Positions 10,534-23,200 of a DNA stretch of 64,000 nt are shown here, one piece after another; the stretch's first letter is position 1; every line of letters begins with the position of its first letter. The DNA comes from Celoporthe dispersa (lineage: Eukaryota > Ascomycota > Sordariomycetes > Diaporthales > Cryphonectriaceae). A model generated the notes under the pieces. It saw only the letters and a list, made by a program, of their open reading frames with translations. It made no database searches and was not told the origin of the DNA. Location of the stretch: NCBI GenBank assembly GCA_016584495.1, contig WAID01000007.1, positions 1,350,001-1,414,000 of the forward strand, read 5' to 3'. Both the position numbers and the translations under genes were made by a program.

Positions 10534-12897
10534 CTAAGGCTTGCTTCCCTTGGTCTTCCCTTTGTTCGCCTTCGACTTGGCTGCATGATTGCCAGTTCCG
10601 TTACGCGCTGATGCCGTTGCAGGCCCAGGAATTGCCTGTCCAGGAATGTCGTTCTTGCTGTAGTGACTCCTCTCGTTGTTGTCGTAGAGCTGCTGGTCGC
10701 CCTTGCCACCCATTGCCACAAACTCCTCCGGGTTCCTATCGTCGAAGGGTCGAGGCTCCGTGGCATATGTGTGAGGGTTCTTCTTGTATACTTCGACAGG
10801 ATCCTTCCCGTTTGTGCCAGGTATCTGAGTCACTTGGATAGAGTTGAGACTGGAGAGAAGAGTGCGCTCGCGAATGACACCGCGGCGATTCACCTCAAGC
10901 CCGGCAAGACCGCCCACCAGACCATCTGTGCTGTCGTTAACACCAGGGCCCGAAGCGATCATCCAGGGGTGGGCCAGGCACTGATCGACAGTGTAGCGCT
11001 TCTCAGGGTCGACGACGAGCATACAGTCAATGAGCTCAACTAGACAGGGGGGTTAGCAAGAGGACGCGATGGAGGGCCGCATGAGGATGACTTACGAGCA
11101 GAGTCACTGACTGGGTCCCAGTACGGAGACGGATAGTCAAATTTACCCCCTCTGATCTGTTGCGAAAGCGAGTAGGGGAACTCCTTTGAGTACAGCTCAT
11201 CGGAGAATGGTGGAAACCCGCACAGACAGATATACATTACCACACCAAGCGACCAGATGTCGACAGCCTTGGTGTACTTTCGGTGCCTGCCGTCAGCCAG
11301 AATCTCCGGCGCCACGTAGCTCGGGGTACCACAGAGGGTGGTGGTGAACGACTCTTCGCCGATGATCTTGGCGAGGCCGAAATCAGCGAGCTTGACATGG
11401 AGGTCATCGTCCACCATCAGAATGTTCTCCGGTTTGATGTCCCGGTGAACAATATTTCGATCGTGCTGTTCACAAGGTCAGCACAGCAGACAATTTCAGC
11501 GCGGGCGAATGGGTCCTCGCTGGCTTACCAGGTACTTGATGCCCTGGAATAGCTGGGTGAACAGCTTCCGTGTCTCGTCCTCGGAAAGCTTCTGCTTCAA
11601 AACGATGAAGTTGAACAGCTCACCCTTGGGCGCGAGTTCGAGTACGAGGAAGACAGCGTGCTTCTCGTCAAAAGTATCCTTCAGACACAGTACGTTGGGG
11701 TGACTAACGCCCATCAGCACAGCAATCTCTTGTTGGAGCCCATCCGTCTTCGACCGTTCCTCCATCCCAGGCGTCTTGGTGAAGATCTTGACCGCATATC
11801 TCTGACCAGTGGTCTTCTCGACGCAGAGGAACACCTCGGCAAAGTGGCCCTTGCCAAGCTGCTCCAGCAGGGTGTACTGCTGAAGAAACTGGCTGCTCTG
11901 TCGGGACTTGGGGTACTTGAAAATGAAGCGGGCCTTGTCGAGCACTGCGACCTCGTCGTTCTCCCTCAGCTCTCTCCGCTGGTTTCGTCCGATGATCGCC
12001 TCGTTCACGAACGTGCCGTTGCTAGACAGATCCTCTACAATGGTAATAGGGCCGTGAGACTTGTTCTCTGTGAAGATCAAGCAGTGGCGGTTGGAGACGC
12101 TAGGGTCATCCACAACAATGTCTGTCCAGGGTTAGCACTGCGCATGAGGACAATTGACCGAGGGTACACTTACCGCACTCGGGATGACGGCCTATCAGGT
12201 AGCCTCCTGATGGAACACCTTTGATCTTCGTCTCCTCGAAACTGATCTCCTCCTTCAGGGCCTTCTTGCCCTTCTTCTTGGGCACGGCATCCTCCACCGT
12301 CGCCGGCAGCGGACAGGCGGCTCTCTTCTTCATGACCACGCACTTGCCGCCGTACTTGGTGTTCAAGGGGAACAGGTATCCCCAGACGCCCTCTTTGGTC
12401 TCGTCCTTGACCTCTTTTGAGTATGGCTCGTTCGGGTCAACCACCTGCGAGGGAAATACTTGTGTATCCTGGGGCGGTGATGAGAAGCCCTGCGAGAAGG
12501 CCTGCAGTTGGGAGTAAGCCTCCTCCCCCCGGGGGAGGACTTGGCTCTGTCGACCTTCAGGCGGCGTCGCGGTGCCCTCCTTGAACAGCGTGCTGGAGTC
12601 GTCCGCGGAGAGGTGTGTGACTGGCGAGGGAAGCTGCTGCTTAATATCGACGGGGGTCTTCTTGTGATCCTTGTGCTGCGATGACAGGCGCTCGGATCGG
12701 CGCACTCTCTTGGACGAGTCAGGGTCATTTTCTGCAGGCGAGCCCTGGACACGCAGTAAATACGTTAGCAGCCGACTGGATAATGCGATCAATACCTGTA
12801 CAGGCGCATAGCATGCACGGTCTGTGATCGTCCGGAGCAGTGGGGTGGGACATACCGCAGCCCGCTTCAATTGGCTGTGCTCGTTTCGAGGAGCCAT
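10534..12897 (-). CDS. chk2: FHA-domain checkpoint kinase, Chk2/Cds1/PRD-4 type
   Basis: Ser/Thr kinase of the DNA-damage and replication checkpoint; its Neurospora relative PRD-4 also feeds into the circadian clock. Five exons (12897-12856, 12744-12174, 12121-11529, 11465-11096, 11039-10534) give 693 aa with all phases consistent. The first exon is only 14 codons. An FHA domain lies at about 185-285 (LIGRHPECDIVVDDPSVSNRH, phosphothreonine-binding RSxxH-like face), followed by a kinase domain at about 300-570. Visible kinase motifs are LGKGHFAEV (glycine loop), YAVKIF (lysine), HRDIKPENI (catalytic loop), DFGLAK and SYVAPE. The C-terminus is basic. One FHA domain preceding the kinase matches Cds1/Chk2/PRD-4 rather than the two-FHA Rad53 layout. 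No frame breaks were seen. It diverges from eIF3m across 1.7 kb. Confidence 0.92.
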
Positions 12898-14610
12898 GGT
12901 GGGCGGTATCAGGCAGTCACCGAGGAACGTCACAGAGAGGTGGATGAGCCAGGTGGGAGATGGGGGCAAGGCAATTCACGGTGCGAGCCGGGCGTGGTGA
13001 GGCTCAGCCTGAAGCTGCTGGAGGAGGACGAGGACTGGTTGAAATGAGGTGTGAGGTACGCGAGGTAAGGCAAGAAATCGCGTGGGAAGCTCAGGGTGTG
13101 GAGTTTAGCGAGGGACTGATGTCAGTCAACGGACCTCATCAGAACCTGAACGGCGATCGAGGTCCAGCATGCTGGTAAGTACGGGATCCAGCGAGTCTGC
13201 CCTGGGCCTCCAGGGCTGAGTGGTACTGCTGGGTAGGCAGACTCAGTGGTCAGATCCAGTGGTCACTCCCCCTCTCCTCCTCGGCGCGGGCGCAGGCAGG
13301 TGCAGCAGGGATAGACGAGGGTCCAGGCTCAGGGGTGTGTGGATGGGCCGGATGACTCGATTGACATCACCTGCAGGGTTCTTCACGAAGGCCCCTCGAA
13401 TCGAGAAAGTTTGCGGACCTGGAAGAAGAAAGAAAAAATTACACGATCAGTTCCACCTGATGGCTGCTTTCGATGGGTCGTCTCTTCTGAGACAAGTGTG
13501 ATCCCAAAAGGCTGACCACGAGTTTTCTGCGCCTGCTGCGTAATTGTTGACCGTGCTCTGCTTGAGGCGTCTGCGAGACATGGCAGCCTTGTCTAGTCCT
13601 CATGACAGGATAAGGTGACCGTCTTCGGTGAAGCACGCCGGCCAACAAGAGGAATGACTCTTTTCTTTTCCTTTTTTCCTTCAAGCGGGGAGGGGGGATC
13701 TGCACTCTGGCTAGTACAGAGGCGTGTTCTTTCCCTCTCCAATACCGGCGTGCGCACCAGCGACGCCGTAGCTGAAGACTCCAGTGCACGCCCAAGCGGC
13801 TGGTTGCATGGGGAAACTGGTAGTGTGCTGCCGTATGTTTCTGGCAACCCAGAAATACGTCATGCAAGTAACCCAAGACACATGTTTCTGCCAAGTTGCG
13901 ATGCATCTTAAGCATCCCTCTCAAGCGGTCCATACGAGAGCGGTGGTTCTGTGGCAAATGCAACCCCATCAATGCAGACTATTGGTACGTGTGCTCGGCG
14001 AGGCTGCAGGACTGTTCCAGGTGGTTTCGGGTTTGGGCCGGAGGATACTCGCCCAAAAGATGCGAAGCCTGTGCTCTAGGCAAGTACGTAATTTCATCTG
14101 TGTGAGTACAGTCATGCGCTTTGCTCCTGCGGTCGAGTTGGAAAAGGAAGGGGGAAAGGCCCATGGAAAGGGGACCTTTGCCTGCTGCAGCCCAGCCTGT
14201 TGAGCCATCGCACAGGCGTTGCACAGGTGAACCTGACGGCTCTAGGGCCCAACTGCTGCTGGAGAGAGGTGGTGCGCCACAGGTGGTCCCACCCGACCCC
14301 TGGCTAGCGCAGAGCCCAGCCACAGCTCCCCGCGCCCACCAACTGAGAAATTTCTTAGCAGCGAGGGCGCGACCCAGACTTGGGTGCGTGCCAGCTCGCC
14401 ATCAAAGACTGGCAGCAAGAGCGTTTTGGTGGGGTCTGTTGAATCGGAGGGTCAAAGAACCTTTCCTCTGCAACCACGCACCCCCAAGGACCGACGAACA
14501 ATACCAACGGGTTGGCCTTGTAACTTCTCCTCCCTCCGCCGCCCTCCCTCCCATTCATAGCCGGCCTCAGATTCGAGACCCAGCTTCGCGCAGCATCACC
14601 TCTTCTCAAC
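12898..14610. promoter_or_regulatory. Divergent intergenic region between checkpoint kinase and eIF3m
   Basis: A 1.7 kb stretch that must contain both promoters. No clear TATA box or repeat is visible and no protein-like frame is supported. Confidence 0.45.
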
Positions 14611-15888
14611 ATGGCGCCTCGTGGTCTGGTTTTCGTCGATGGCAGCGCCAACGACATCCTGCAGGAGATCGCCGACTACGTTAAGGCCGGCGACGAGATC
14701 CGACCGCTGATTGAGAAGGGCCAGACCGAAGATGCGCTTGCCGCCATCGTCAAGGCCTCGGCGGTCCTGAACTCGGCACCAGAGAAGGAGATCGGCCCTG
14801 CGTACAACCTGCTCATCTTCGCCGTCATCAACTACTCCAAAGACCCAAAGAAGCACCTGCAGCCCATCTGCTCCAACCTCACAAAGCCCATCACCTCCTC
14901 CCCCGTCAACGGTCGCGACCTGGCCATCGGCAGCATGTCGACTGTCTTCAATCTCCTCAGCAAGGATGACCCAGTACGGTTCAACGTCTTCCTGCAGATT
15001 GTCCGCTTTGTGAAGATGAACAACATGTTCGACACCATCAAGCCTGCCCTGAAGAACGTGCCAGGCTGGCTGGAGGCATGGGGCACCGACGAGGAGGGCA
15101 GGCAGAGATTATACGTGGAGATCGCCGACGCAGCGGAGGCCGCCGACGAGAACAAGATAGCATACGAGCACCTCCTGGAAGCGCTCCGGACCTTCGACGC
15201 CGACGACAGCTCCTCCGAGGAGGCCCAGAAGCTGTCCCTGCGCGCTCTTAAGATGATCCTCGTCATCGAGCGCCCGTGGGCCTACGACTTCCAGGGCCTG
15301 CGGGCCCTCGCTCCCGTCCAGTCGCTGATGGACACACACCCCGTCTACGCGCAGCTGCTTGATATCTTTGCGGAGCAGGACCTCGAGGACTTCAAGGACT
15401 TCAAGCTCGAGCACGAGGGTTTCCTAGAGAAGGAGAAGCTAGACGACAAGACGCTGGAGACCAAGATGCGGCTGCTGACGTTTGCCAGCTTGGCCGCATC
15501 GCACCAGGACCGCGAGATCCCCTACGACGTGATCGCAAAGGGCCTGCAGGTCCCTACAGAGGAGGTTGAGCTCTGGATCATCGACGTGATCCGTGCACAG
15601 CTGGTCGAGGGCCGCATGTCGCAACGGGATCGAGTGTTTAAGGTCCACAAGACCATCTACCGCGTCTTCAGCGACAAGCAGTGGCGTGAGCTGCAGTCGC
15701 GCATCGACGTGTGGAAGACTACGATAGGCCACGTCCACACGGTGCTCAGGGTTCAGCAGATGGAGGCGGAGAAGGCAAAGGACAGGCAGCAGCAGGAGCT
15801 GGAGAAGAAGCTTGCGAGTGCGGGTTTCGGCGACGGCCCCCCTCAAGGACGTGGTGGGCGCAGGCCGAGGAACGACAATGACGACTAG
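14611..15888 (+). CDS. eif3m: Translation initiation factor eIF3 subunit M (PCI domain)
   Basis: Subunit of the eIF3 complex, which helps recruit the 43S preinitiation complex to mRNA in the cytosol. A single exon encodes 425 aa, the usual size for fungal eIF3m. The N-terminal two thirds is a helical repeat (LLIFAVINYSKD, FNVFLQIVRFVKMNNMFDTI). The PCI/winged-helix part is at about 210-375 (MRLLTFASLAASHQDREIP, VIAKGLQVPTEEVELWIID). The tail is glycine/arginine-rich (GPPQGRGGRRPRND), as in other fungal eIF3m. The ATG sits in a fair context (TCAACATGGCG). It converges with URA6 431 bp downstream. No frame problem. Confidence 0.93.
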   Translation: MAPRGLVFVDGSANDILQEIADYVKAGDEIRPLIEKGQTEDALAAIVKASAVLNSAPEKEIGPAYNLLIFAVINYSKDPKKHLQPICSNLTKPITSSPVNGRDLAIGSMSTVFNLLSKDDPVRFNVFLQIVRFVKMNNMFDTIKPALKNVPGWLEAWGTDEEGRQRLYVEIADAAEAADENKIAYEHLLEALRTFDADDSSSEEAQKLSLRALKMILVIERPWAYDFQGLRALAPVQSLMDTHPVYAQLLDIFAEQDLEDFKDFKLEHEGFLEKEKLDDKTLETKMRLLTFASLAASHQDREIPYDVIAKGLQVPTEEVELWIIDVIRAQLVEGRMSQRDRVFKVHKTIYRVFSDKQWRELQSRIDVWKTTIGHVHTVLRVQQMEAEKAKDRQQQELEKKLASAGFGDGPPQGRGGRRPRNDNDD

Positions 15889-16319
15889 AGCGACGAGGGG
15901 GCGTACAGCAGGCAGAATTCGTAAGCCAGAGGGAGATGTCTCTCCGGTAGATCGGCCCATGACGAAGTAATCACCTGGCACAGAGCAGGTTCTGGGTCCT
16001 GGCGTTGGGAGGATAGAGCAACGGGCGGGAAAATGCTTCGGAATAAAAACTTGCATTTGCGAACAGTGTGTTCGACGCTCTATCGGATATCCCAGTGTAT
16101 GTATGCTTGTTTCTTCCGTGACAGGACCAAAAAAAGAAGAAAAAAAAAGGAGAATTATGCCCGTGGCAACAATAGCCTTCTAGGTGTATCTCTGTTCATC
16201 TTACCCCACTTGTATGCGCAGCAGGGTCGACCAACACCCAGCACCGTATGTCCATGTTCCTCCTCCTCCGCCTCCTCTTATCCCGCGAGCAGTGCCCCCT
16301 CCCCCCCCTTCGCCCCTTT
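15889..16319. other. Convergent intergenic region
   Basis: The 3' flanks of eIF3m and URA6. Contains A-rich blocks near 16125-16150. Nothing else recognisable. Confidence 0.6.
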
Positions 16320-17074
16320 CTAGAACCCCTCGCCGAGCCTCGCCGTCAGCGCCTCTCTCGTCTTGGCCTCGACCTCCTCCGGCTCAGGCGTCGCATCGAT
16401 CTTGGCGACCCGCCCCTGCTTCTCGTAGTACTCGACGACAGGCATGCTGGTCTCGACAAAAGTCCTGAACCGCTTGCGGATGGACTCCTCGTTGTCGTCG
16501 GCGCGGCCGCTCGTCTTGCCGCGCTCGAGCAGGCGGGACTCCATGGTGGCCTCGGGGCAGTCGTAGAAGAGGACGAACTCGGCGGCGCACACGGACTCCT
16601 CGAACTTGAGGGCCTGGTCCAGCTTGCGCGGGAAGCCGTCGATGAGGAAGCGGCGCTTGGAGCCGGGCTCCCCGCCGGCGTCCTTCATGGCGTTCTCTAG
16701 CAGCGCGATGGTCACCTCCATCGGCACGATCTTGCCGTCCTTGATGTAGTCCTTGATCAGCTGGCCGTACTGCGAGCCGGGCCGGTCCTGCTCGGCGCGC
16801 AGGAGGTCGCCGGCCGAGAGGTGGGTGAAGCCGTAGCGGGAGACGAGGCGGGAGCATTGGTGCCCTTGCCGGCGCCGGGACCGCCGAGGACGAAGATTAC
16901 TAGAGAGAGAGAGAGAGAGGGAGGAGAGGGACAACTGGTCAGCCGGGAGGGTCCTGGAGGATAGGCGATGCAGCGGGCCCTGAGTTCCGTGGGGTGATAC
17001 TAGGAGGAAGACCTGGAGCCGGCCTGGATGGGAGGGGGAGGAGCGAGCTTACCTGTTGCGTCTGAGATGGGCAT
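16320..17074 (-). CDS. URA6: UMP/CMP kinase (adenylate kinase family), frame broken by one base
   Basis: Transfers phosphate from ATP to UMP (and CMP/AMP) in pyrimidine nucleotide synthesis. Exon 1 is 22 nt (17074-17053, MPISDAT) and exon 2 runs 16899-16320; intron 16900-17051. The product is 200 aa, close to yeast Ura6. The P-loop reads VLGGPGAGKGT, and the following frame reads CSRLVSRYGFTHLSAGDLLR, with IDGFPRKLDQA (NMP-binding) and RLLERGKTSGRADDNEE (lid). Between GKGT and CSRL one base is missing at about 16859-16861: an ACC(C)AA would give the expected GKGTQCSRL. The break falls inside the catalytic P-loop of an enzyme essential in yeast, so sequence error is the likely cause. A TATA-like element lies 120 bp upstream. 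Confidence 0.88.
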
Positions 17075-18513
17075 TTTGTTTGTATGTCGTAGGACGGGGT
17101 TGTGTGTTCTTTTCTGTTGGTCGCGTAGATCTTGTGGTGTAGTTTACGGACTGGGGAGAGGAGGTTAGAAAGAAGTGGTGTCGTTGAGAAGCTGGAGTAT
17201 AAATACTTAGGGACCGTGATCCAGTGAAGAAGGCCAGCTTGGAAGTCGAGTCGAGCGGTGACGTTGGTGGGGCTTCCTCTCAGGGGCCTAGGCCAATTCA
17301 CAGCGGTCTGCTGGGCCCCTCGTTAGAAAGTATCCTTGAAGGATTCACATGAAGTCGTTGTATGGCGATGCTGTCGAGTCGACATCTTTTTTGTCTTTCC
17401 CTTCTCTCTCTCTCTCTCTTCCCGATAATTCTTGTCACGCCTTCGTTCTATTATGATATCATATCAAAATTAAGGTAGATCGACGGTTTGTGCTAGGCCG
17501 GAGGGGTGACACAGAAATGCGGATGGCTTTTCGTGAGGGACCGACCACTGCTGCTTTAGCTGCAGCTCTGCCGCCTTTGATATATACCTGGCTTAGGTAC
17601 TGCACATGCTTGCTTCTGCTCGGCGGACACACTCTTTGCATCCCTCCTCCGGAACCACCAGGAGCAAAAAAAAAAAAAAAAAAATCCCAAGAACTATGGA
17701 CACGGAACTGACCTCAGGATCCCCGTCAGGCCCAGCAGCGCTTCTGTGACGACGCTACAGAGGCCAAAACAACAGGTTCCGTTATCCATAGGATTAATTA
17801 GTCCTACCTCCGTTCTCAGAACCAAGGTCGAGCAGATCAGAACCCATGCAGTGTGCTACTGCCACCTTATGAACATGCGACCGCCCTCGTCGCCCTGTAA
17901 AGCCAGGTTCTTATTACACCCACCTTGACACCCTGCATAGATGAAGAGGAGGGATCTCGAACCAGTCTCGTGTGTGTATATGTGTGTGTGTGTGCTGTTG
18001 AACCCCCTAATGAGACTTCAACAAAACTTGTACTCCTTGTTAATTTCCTAGCGCCCGGGTCAGGCGGAAAAGACAGACGGGAAACAATGTCTCGAAAAAG
18101 CGCCTCAATCTCAAAAATCCCTCGCCCTGGGCGCTTCACATAGGCTTCTTTCCTATTTAATTTTTACAAGACATTTTCACGACTGCAGTACTACCAAAGG
18201 TATAGTAGAGGATAAGCTTTGAATGTCGCTATTCTCTAGACTAGATAATGTCCTCCATGTACATAACAATACGGACTGGGTTTCCAGCCCGCCTCACCCT
18301 TGAATCGAAATTACCAAAGTGAACGGTAGATACATCGTTCCGTGCAATGTCCCTTATCAAAAAAGTCGGTATAACGGTCTCGTAAAAATTTGTCCCTCCC
18401 CAACGCCCATGGTATAGTTTCACTCAGCTCATCCAGCACAGCTGCGGTCACGAGGACAAAAGAAAAAAACAAGAAAAGGCGAGCATCTCGTCTGCGGGTG
18501 TGGTAACCGCTGT
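17075..18513. other. Intergenic region between URA6 and the MARVEL-like gene
   Basis: Upstream of URA6 and downstream of the MARVEL-like gene, both on the minus strand. It holds a CT-rich block near 17403-17425, an A tract near 17666-17683 and a short GT repeat near 17970-17995. No gene is supported. Confidence 0.55.
17196..17206 (-). promoter_or_regulatory. TATA-like element upstream of URA6
   Basis: On the minus strand the sequence reads GTATTTATACT, about 120-130 bp upstream of the URA6 start codon. The spacing is reasonable for a fungal TATA element plus a short leader. Sequence match only. Confidence 0.35.
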
Positions 18514-20216
18514 CTACCTCCCGTGGAAGCTCGTCTGCGCCGGAGGGGGCTCTTGATAGCCTGGCCAGCATACGCGCCGGGGATTGGCACGGCGTCGTAC
18601 ACTGGCTCCTCGGCCGCTACGGGGCCATGCCCCTGCTCGTTGACGGTGGGCGCCTCAGGCTGCTGCTGCGGCCTCTGCACCGGCGAGAATCTCTCGATGG
18701 GCGACGCCTCGACGGGCGACAGGCCGGGCTTCCTTGTGGCGGAGGGGGCCTTGGACGGCGGGGCCTGCAGCTTGAACGGCACGGCAGCGCCCCTGGCGTT
18801 GGCCATCGAGGCGAAGCCGCTCTGCGGCTCGGGGATGTGCTTTCCCGCCGGGGGTGAAGGGCGAGGCGCCGGCCTCCCTCGATGTCGCCGAGGGAGCGGT
18901 AGGCGGTCGGCGGGAAGCGCGGAGACAGGGCCTGCTGCGAGTATCCGCCAGGCGACTTGGGGCCGTACACAGAGGAGAAGGACGGGGACTTGGGGCCGAA
19001 GCCGGGGGTGTTGGGTGCAGACTGCGTCCGGAGCTGGGCGAGGTAGAGGTCGGAGCGGGCCTTGTCGCGCATGTCCATCGACTTCATGAGGCGGCGCTTG
19101 CTGTAGTACCTGTAGAAGACGACGGAGTAGAGGGTGATGGAGATGGCCTCGATGACGACCTCAATGATCATGCAGACGAGGGACCAGTTCTGTTGTCGTC
19201 TAAGCGTCAGCATCATGTTCGCCGGTGGGAGATAGCCTCGATAGGTACCGCTCTCTCTGTGTGGGAGTCAAATGGGCTTACCTGAAGTCTGCACACGAGC
19301 GCATAGTCCACCTGGTTGTTGAAGAGCTCGTGGCGGAGGTTGTTGTTGCACGACCACCCCCACAGGTCCTTGTTGTTGCTGCTGACCTTGGCGTGCTGCA
19401 GGATGATGATGCTGGTCACCCAGATGGCCATGCTGAAGATGAACCAGCCGCAGGCGAAGAGCGTGTAGTAGACGCCGACCTTCTCCGCCCTGTTGTGGCC
19501 GCCACGCGTGTACCCGATAAAGACGAGGATGCAGAGGAAGAGTGAGATACATGAGGAGACGAGGGTCAGGATCTGAGGCGTGATGTTGGTGTTCGCAGCC
19601 CATGCCGGGAGGCCGTTCTTGGCTGTGAGTTCCTTGGTGGCATTGAAGATGCTGAAGGTGGACGATAGCATAGCAAGCACGATGAGACTGCAGCTGAAGT
19701 TGACGCCGCGGAGCGCAAACTTGGCCATCCGTACTCTGGTTTTGATTTTCTGTAATCCAGGTCAGCAGCTGCTCAGCCATCATCTCGAAACCATCTGCTC
19801 TGTCCACGGCGGGCTCATACCAGATCCTTGGCCTGCTCGACGTCCGTCGATGCCTCTCGCTTTTCGAGAACCTGCTCTTCCCTGAAGGTCGGGCTGAGCG
19901 GGTTGAGCCCACGCCCTGGTGTCCCCGGCGCCTTCATGGCACTCTTCAGAGGTGACCTCGGGCTCATTGGCATTGCGACGGATTCAGGGTTGCTGTTGAT
20001 ATATCCGAAGCCAATGTCCCCAGGCTGTGACTGTGGGAACACATTCTTCTCCCCTTGTGCCTCGACTGGTGAGTGGATGCTGGTGGCCTCAGCGAACCGC
20101 GGTGTCCTTGGCGGCTTGCCTAGTGATGATGTGGAAGATATGGAGTCTGACGAGTCTTTGCGGCGAGTCTCGAGGCTCAAGGCGGCAGGTCGCCTCTTGT
20201 CGTCGTTGGTCGCCAT
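18514..20216 (-). CDS. Four-transmembrane MARVEL-like fungal membrane protein, two single-base frame breaks
   Basis: Three exons: 20216-19821, 19749-19282 and 19189-18514. The cytosolic N-terminus (about 135 aa) is Ser/Pro-rich. Four hydrophobic segments follow: NFSCSLIVLAMLSSTFSIF, ILTLVSSCISLFLCILVFIG, YYTLFACGWFIFSMAIWVTS and VCMIIEVVIEAISITLYSVVF. The tail after TM4 is long and proline-rich with repeated GFGPKSP/YGPKSP-type motifs. The layout resembles fungal MARVEL-domain proteins of the plasma membrane or eisosome; the function is unknown. Two one-base deletions split exon 3: one G at about 18873 (after SLGDIEGG) and one at about 18566 (after GAYAG). With both supplied the tail closes at PPPAQTSFHGR and the total is about 513 aa. 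The stop at 18514 belongs to that corrected frame. Confidence 0.8.
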
Positions 20217-23200
20217 GGCGCCGATGTGGTTAGGACGAGAGACCGTTATGAGAGAAATTGAAGAGAAGAAAACCAAAAACCAGATGACTTAGAGGATAAG
20301 GAAGGTGATGTGCTCGTCGACTCTTGAGAAAACAGTCTGATGATGATGACGACGACGAGGCAAGCAACCAAGGAGAGAGAAGGGGGAAAAATGAGATAGG
20401 TAGGAGGCCAGCTATCGAGAGGAGAGAAAAGTTCAAAGGTCCCGCCGGATGGGGAGGGCAATGGTTTTCAGTTACAAGCAGCGGACGAGGAGGGGTACTC
20501 TCATTCGACGACGCCCGTGGGTGAGAGTGCCGATATGGCGCCTTGCATGGGGGAGGGTGACACGGGCGGGAGCAGCCAAGGTTCCATACGCAGGACTAGG
20601 GTCCACGGCGGCAGCTGGTGCTCGAAGAGCTGATAGGGCGACCACCTCGAGTGTGCCAATATAAGCCGGCGATTCCTGAAGAAAAATAGACGCCCAATGC
20701 GTGTGACCCAGGTGGCGCCAGCCAGGCGGGAAAGAGAGTCCCTTGTATCAGAAGGGGTTGCTCCGGTTTGGTAGCTCGTCCAGCTAAAATAATCTCGGGG
20801 AGAAGATCAGACTATGTTGCAGACCAAGGTGGCTCCGACTCTTGACGATCTCAAGAGATGTGGTGTGTATGTGTGTGTGTGTGTGCGAGTGTGAGAAAGA
20901 GGGGTCAAGCGTAGAGGGCACATGCACAATGGTATGCATGCAGTGCTATGGATCACACAAGAAAAGTACTTGGTCGTCCATATGATATGAGCTCGTCCGG
21001 TCGAGGAGAGGAGAACAATAGCATTCACGTAGAATATGATATGATATGGAGGAGAGGGGAGGGGAGGAGGCGCTCGGAAAAGACTCATGCTCACCCTCCC
21101 ACTCTCGCTCGGCCTGGGCAGGACGGACACAAGCTCCCGAGGCGGCCCAGACAACAACGTTTTCCTTTGGCGCCGTCGAGGCCCTTGTCACTGCAGTCCC
21201 GAACTTCCATGTTGAGCGTGGGAGAAGAGGTGATTGGGCTGACGAGATGGAGTTCCAAGCCTGATCTGGCCATGGCAGCAAGCCCCCCAGGAAGAGACAG
21301 GGCTGGTGCAGAGCTCTGGTTGGTGACCTCGGCGGCTATCGTGAGGGCCACGATGGGACGTCGTAGGTGGAGAAAGAGCTCGAGGCCCTGTTGAGGACCC
21401 CGGCTTCCCTGTCCCGCCCGGGATTCAGGTGTGCTACCCCCTGTACACCCTTGCTGGATGGCACCCGTCTCTCGTCTCTGATTGGTCGACTCCAGCACCT
21501 ACGCGCCCAATCATTCTGCAGATGTGCGTGATTCCTGCCGGGCGCATCTGCAGCTTGCAGGTGCATGCCCATCCCACAGCGGTAAGAGCAGCTGCCCATT
21601 GCCACCCGAATATCACACACCACCCCTCTTTTTTTTTCGTTCTCGATCTGCAGTCAGTTCTTGTTGAGGCTGCCTCTCATATCGTACACTAGGGCCTGTC
21701 GTCGTTAAGGGAATCATGGCTGCATAGCATAGGACTTGCCGTGGTAAGTGCGCAAGCACGGAAGAGGGGGAGAAGGAGAAGAGAGAAAAAAGCCAATTCG
21801 CACTACAATACCCGCCCAGGCCTTCATTTGGTCGCTGCACGATGCTCGTGTGTGTGGCTGCAGAACAAGATCTCCAGTCCCACACCATCCAGCCGCCGAC
21901 GACATCTATTTTTGTCAGCGCACTGCCAGCTGCAGGCGTGGCGAGAACCGAGTGTCGAAGAAAAGGCTGTCTAGTGATGATGACAGGCATGATGCACTCA
22001 TCACTCGAGCCCCGAGAAGGGGGACAGCGATGTCCTCCGAGTCCCTAAAATAGGAAATCGCGAGAAGGGTCTATTGGTTGCAACCTACCTTCCAATATCG
22101 TGGGTGGTACTGCGTCTATAGCGCCGTTCAGGCCCATGCAATGTGTCGTGACGCTGGCCGAGTGAAGCTAGAGTGCTGTGCTAGTCATGACCACCACGCT
22201 GCAGTGGTAAGCTTCTCCTCATGGTGATCAGCTATTTATAGCGAAGCCTACCTCTCTGTCTCGTGCGATTTTCGGACCACGACGTGGTGCCTAGCCGAGC
22301 GTTTGACTTTTGCATCATGAGAGCGATTTATCCGATAGGCTTTATGAAGTGTCCAACAAATTTACACGGCAGTGCTAGCGGCAGAGAGTGTGCTTTGATG
22401 AGGCCTGCCCTGCGATGGCCCCAACCACCAGGCGGAGAAAGTAACGAATTTCCTCCCAAACACCGACGGATACCCTGGGTCAACTGCTTATCTCACCTGG
22501 CCCCCAGTTTTCCCGTGATATTCTGTGCAGACATCTCCACAGCGTCGAAATATGTCGAGACGCTGGAGCTCTCCAAATGTACGTAGGAAGGGGGGTAAGT
22601 CATCACTACTGCATGTTCGGGGTATGTGATTAGAATACCAATGCTGGCAGAGGTGGAGAGGGGACGCTGGCCCATACGACGCTGACATGAAAACCACAGG
22701 TCTCCAGTGAGCCCATGAGCAACGGGCCTCCTCGAGCCTATGACTAGGATAACATCTCATAGAGTATGTCCGCTTTGAAGACCAATCTATTCCCCAGGGT
22801 CAAGCCCATGGTGTCGATGCTCTATGATGTTGGCGCTCGCTGTACGTGCCTCTGCTTCGAGGGTCCTGTTGACCAACACATTCTTGGAGCGTGAGACCCT
22901 GGCGGGCTGACTACGCAAGAAAGGCGGAGGAGGACTGGGGAAATTATGACCGGGAAGTCTTGGCCTACAGCTACGCTCAAACCCGATCGAGACCTCTGGA
23001 TTCCATGGTGAAGACGCCACGTTCCGGGGAAAATACATGCTCCATCTGCACTCATTGTATTCGGGCATGCCTTGGTCTTTATATCTCCATCGATCAGGCG
23101 AGAGTACTCCGGCCGCCCTCCGAGGATAGCACGGGCGTCTCGGGAGACAGCAGGCGGGCCAAGTTTGTGCAGGCAGGCGATGAGAAAACATTAATGATCA

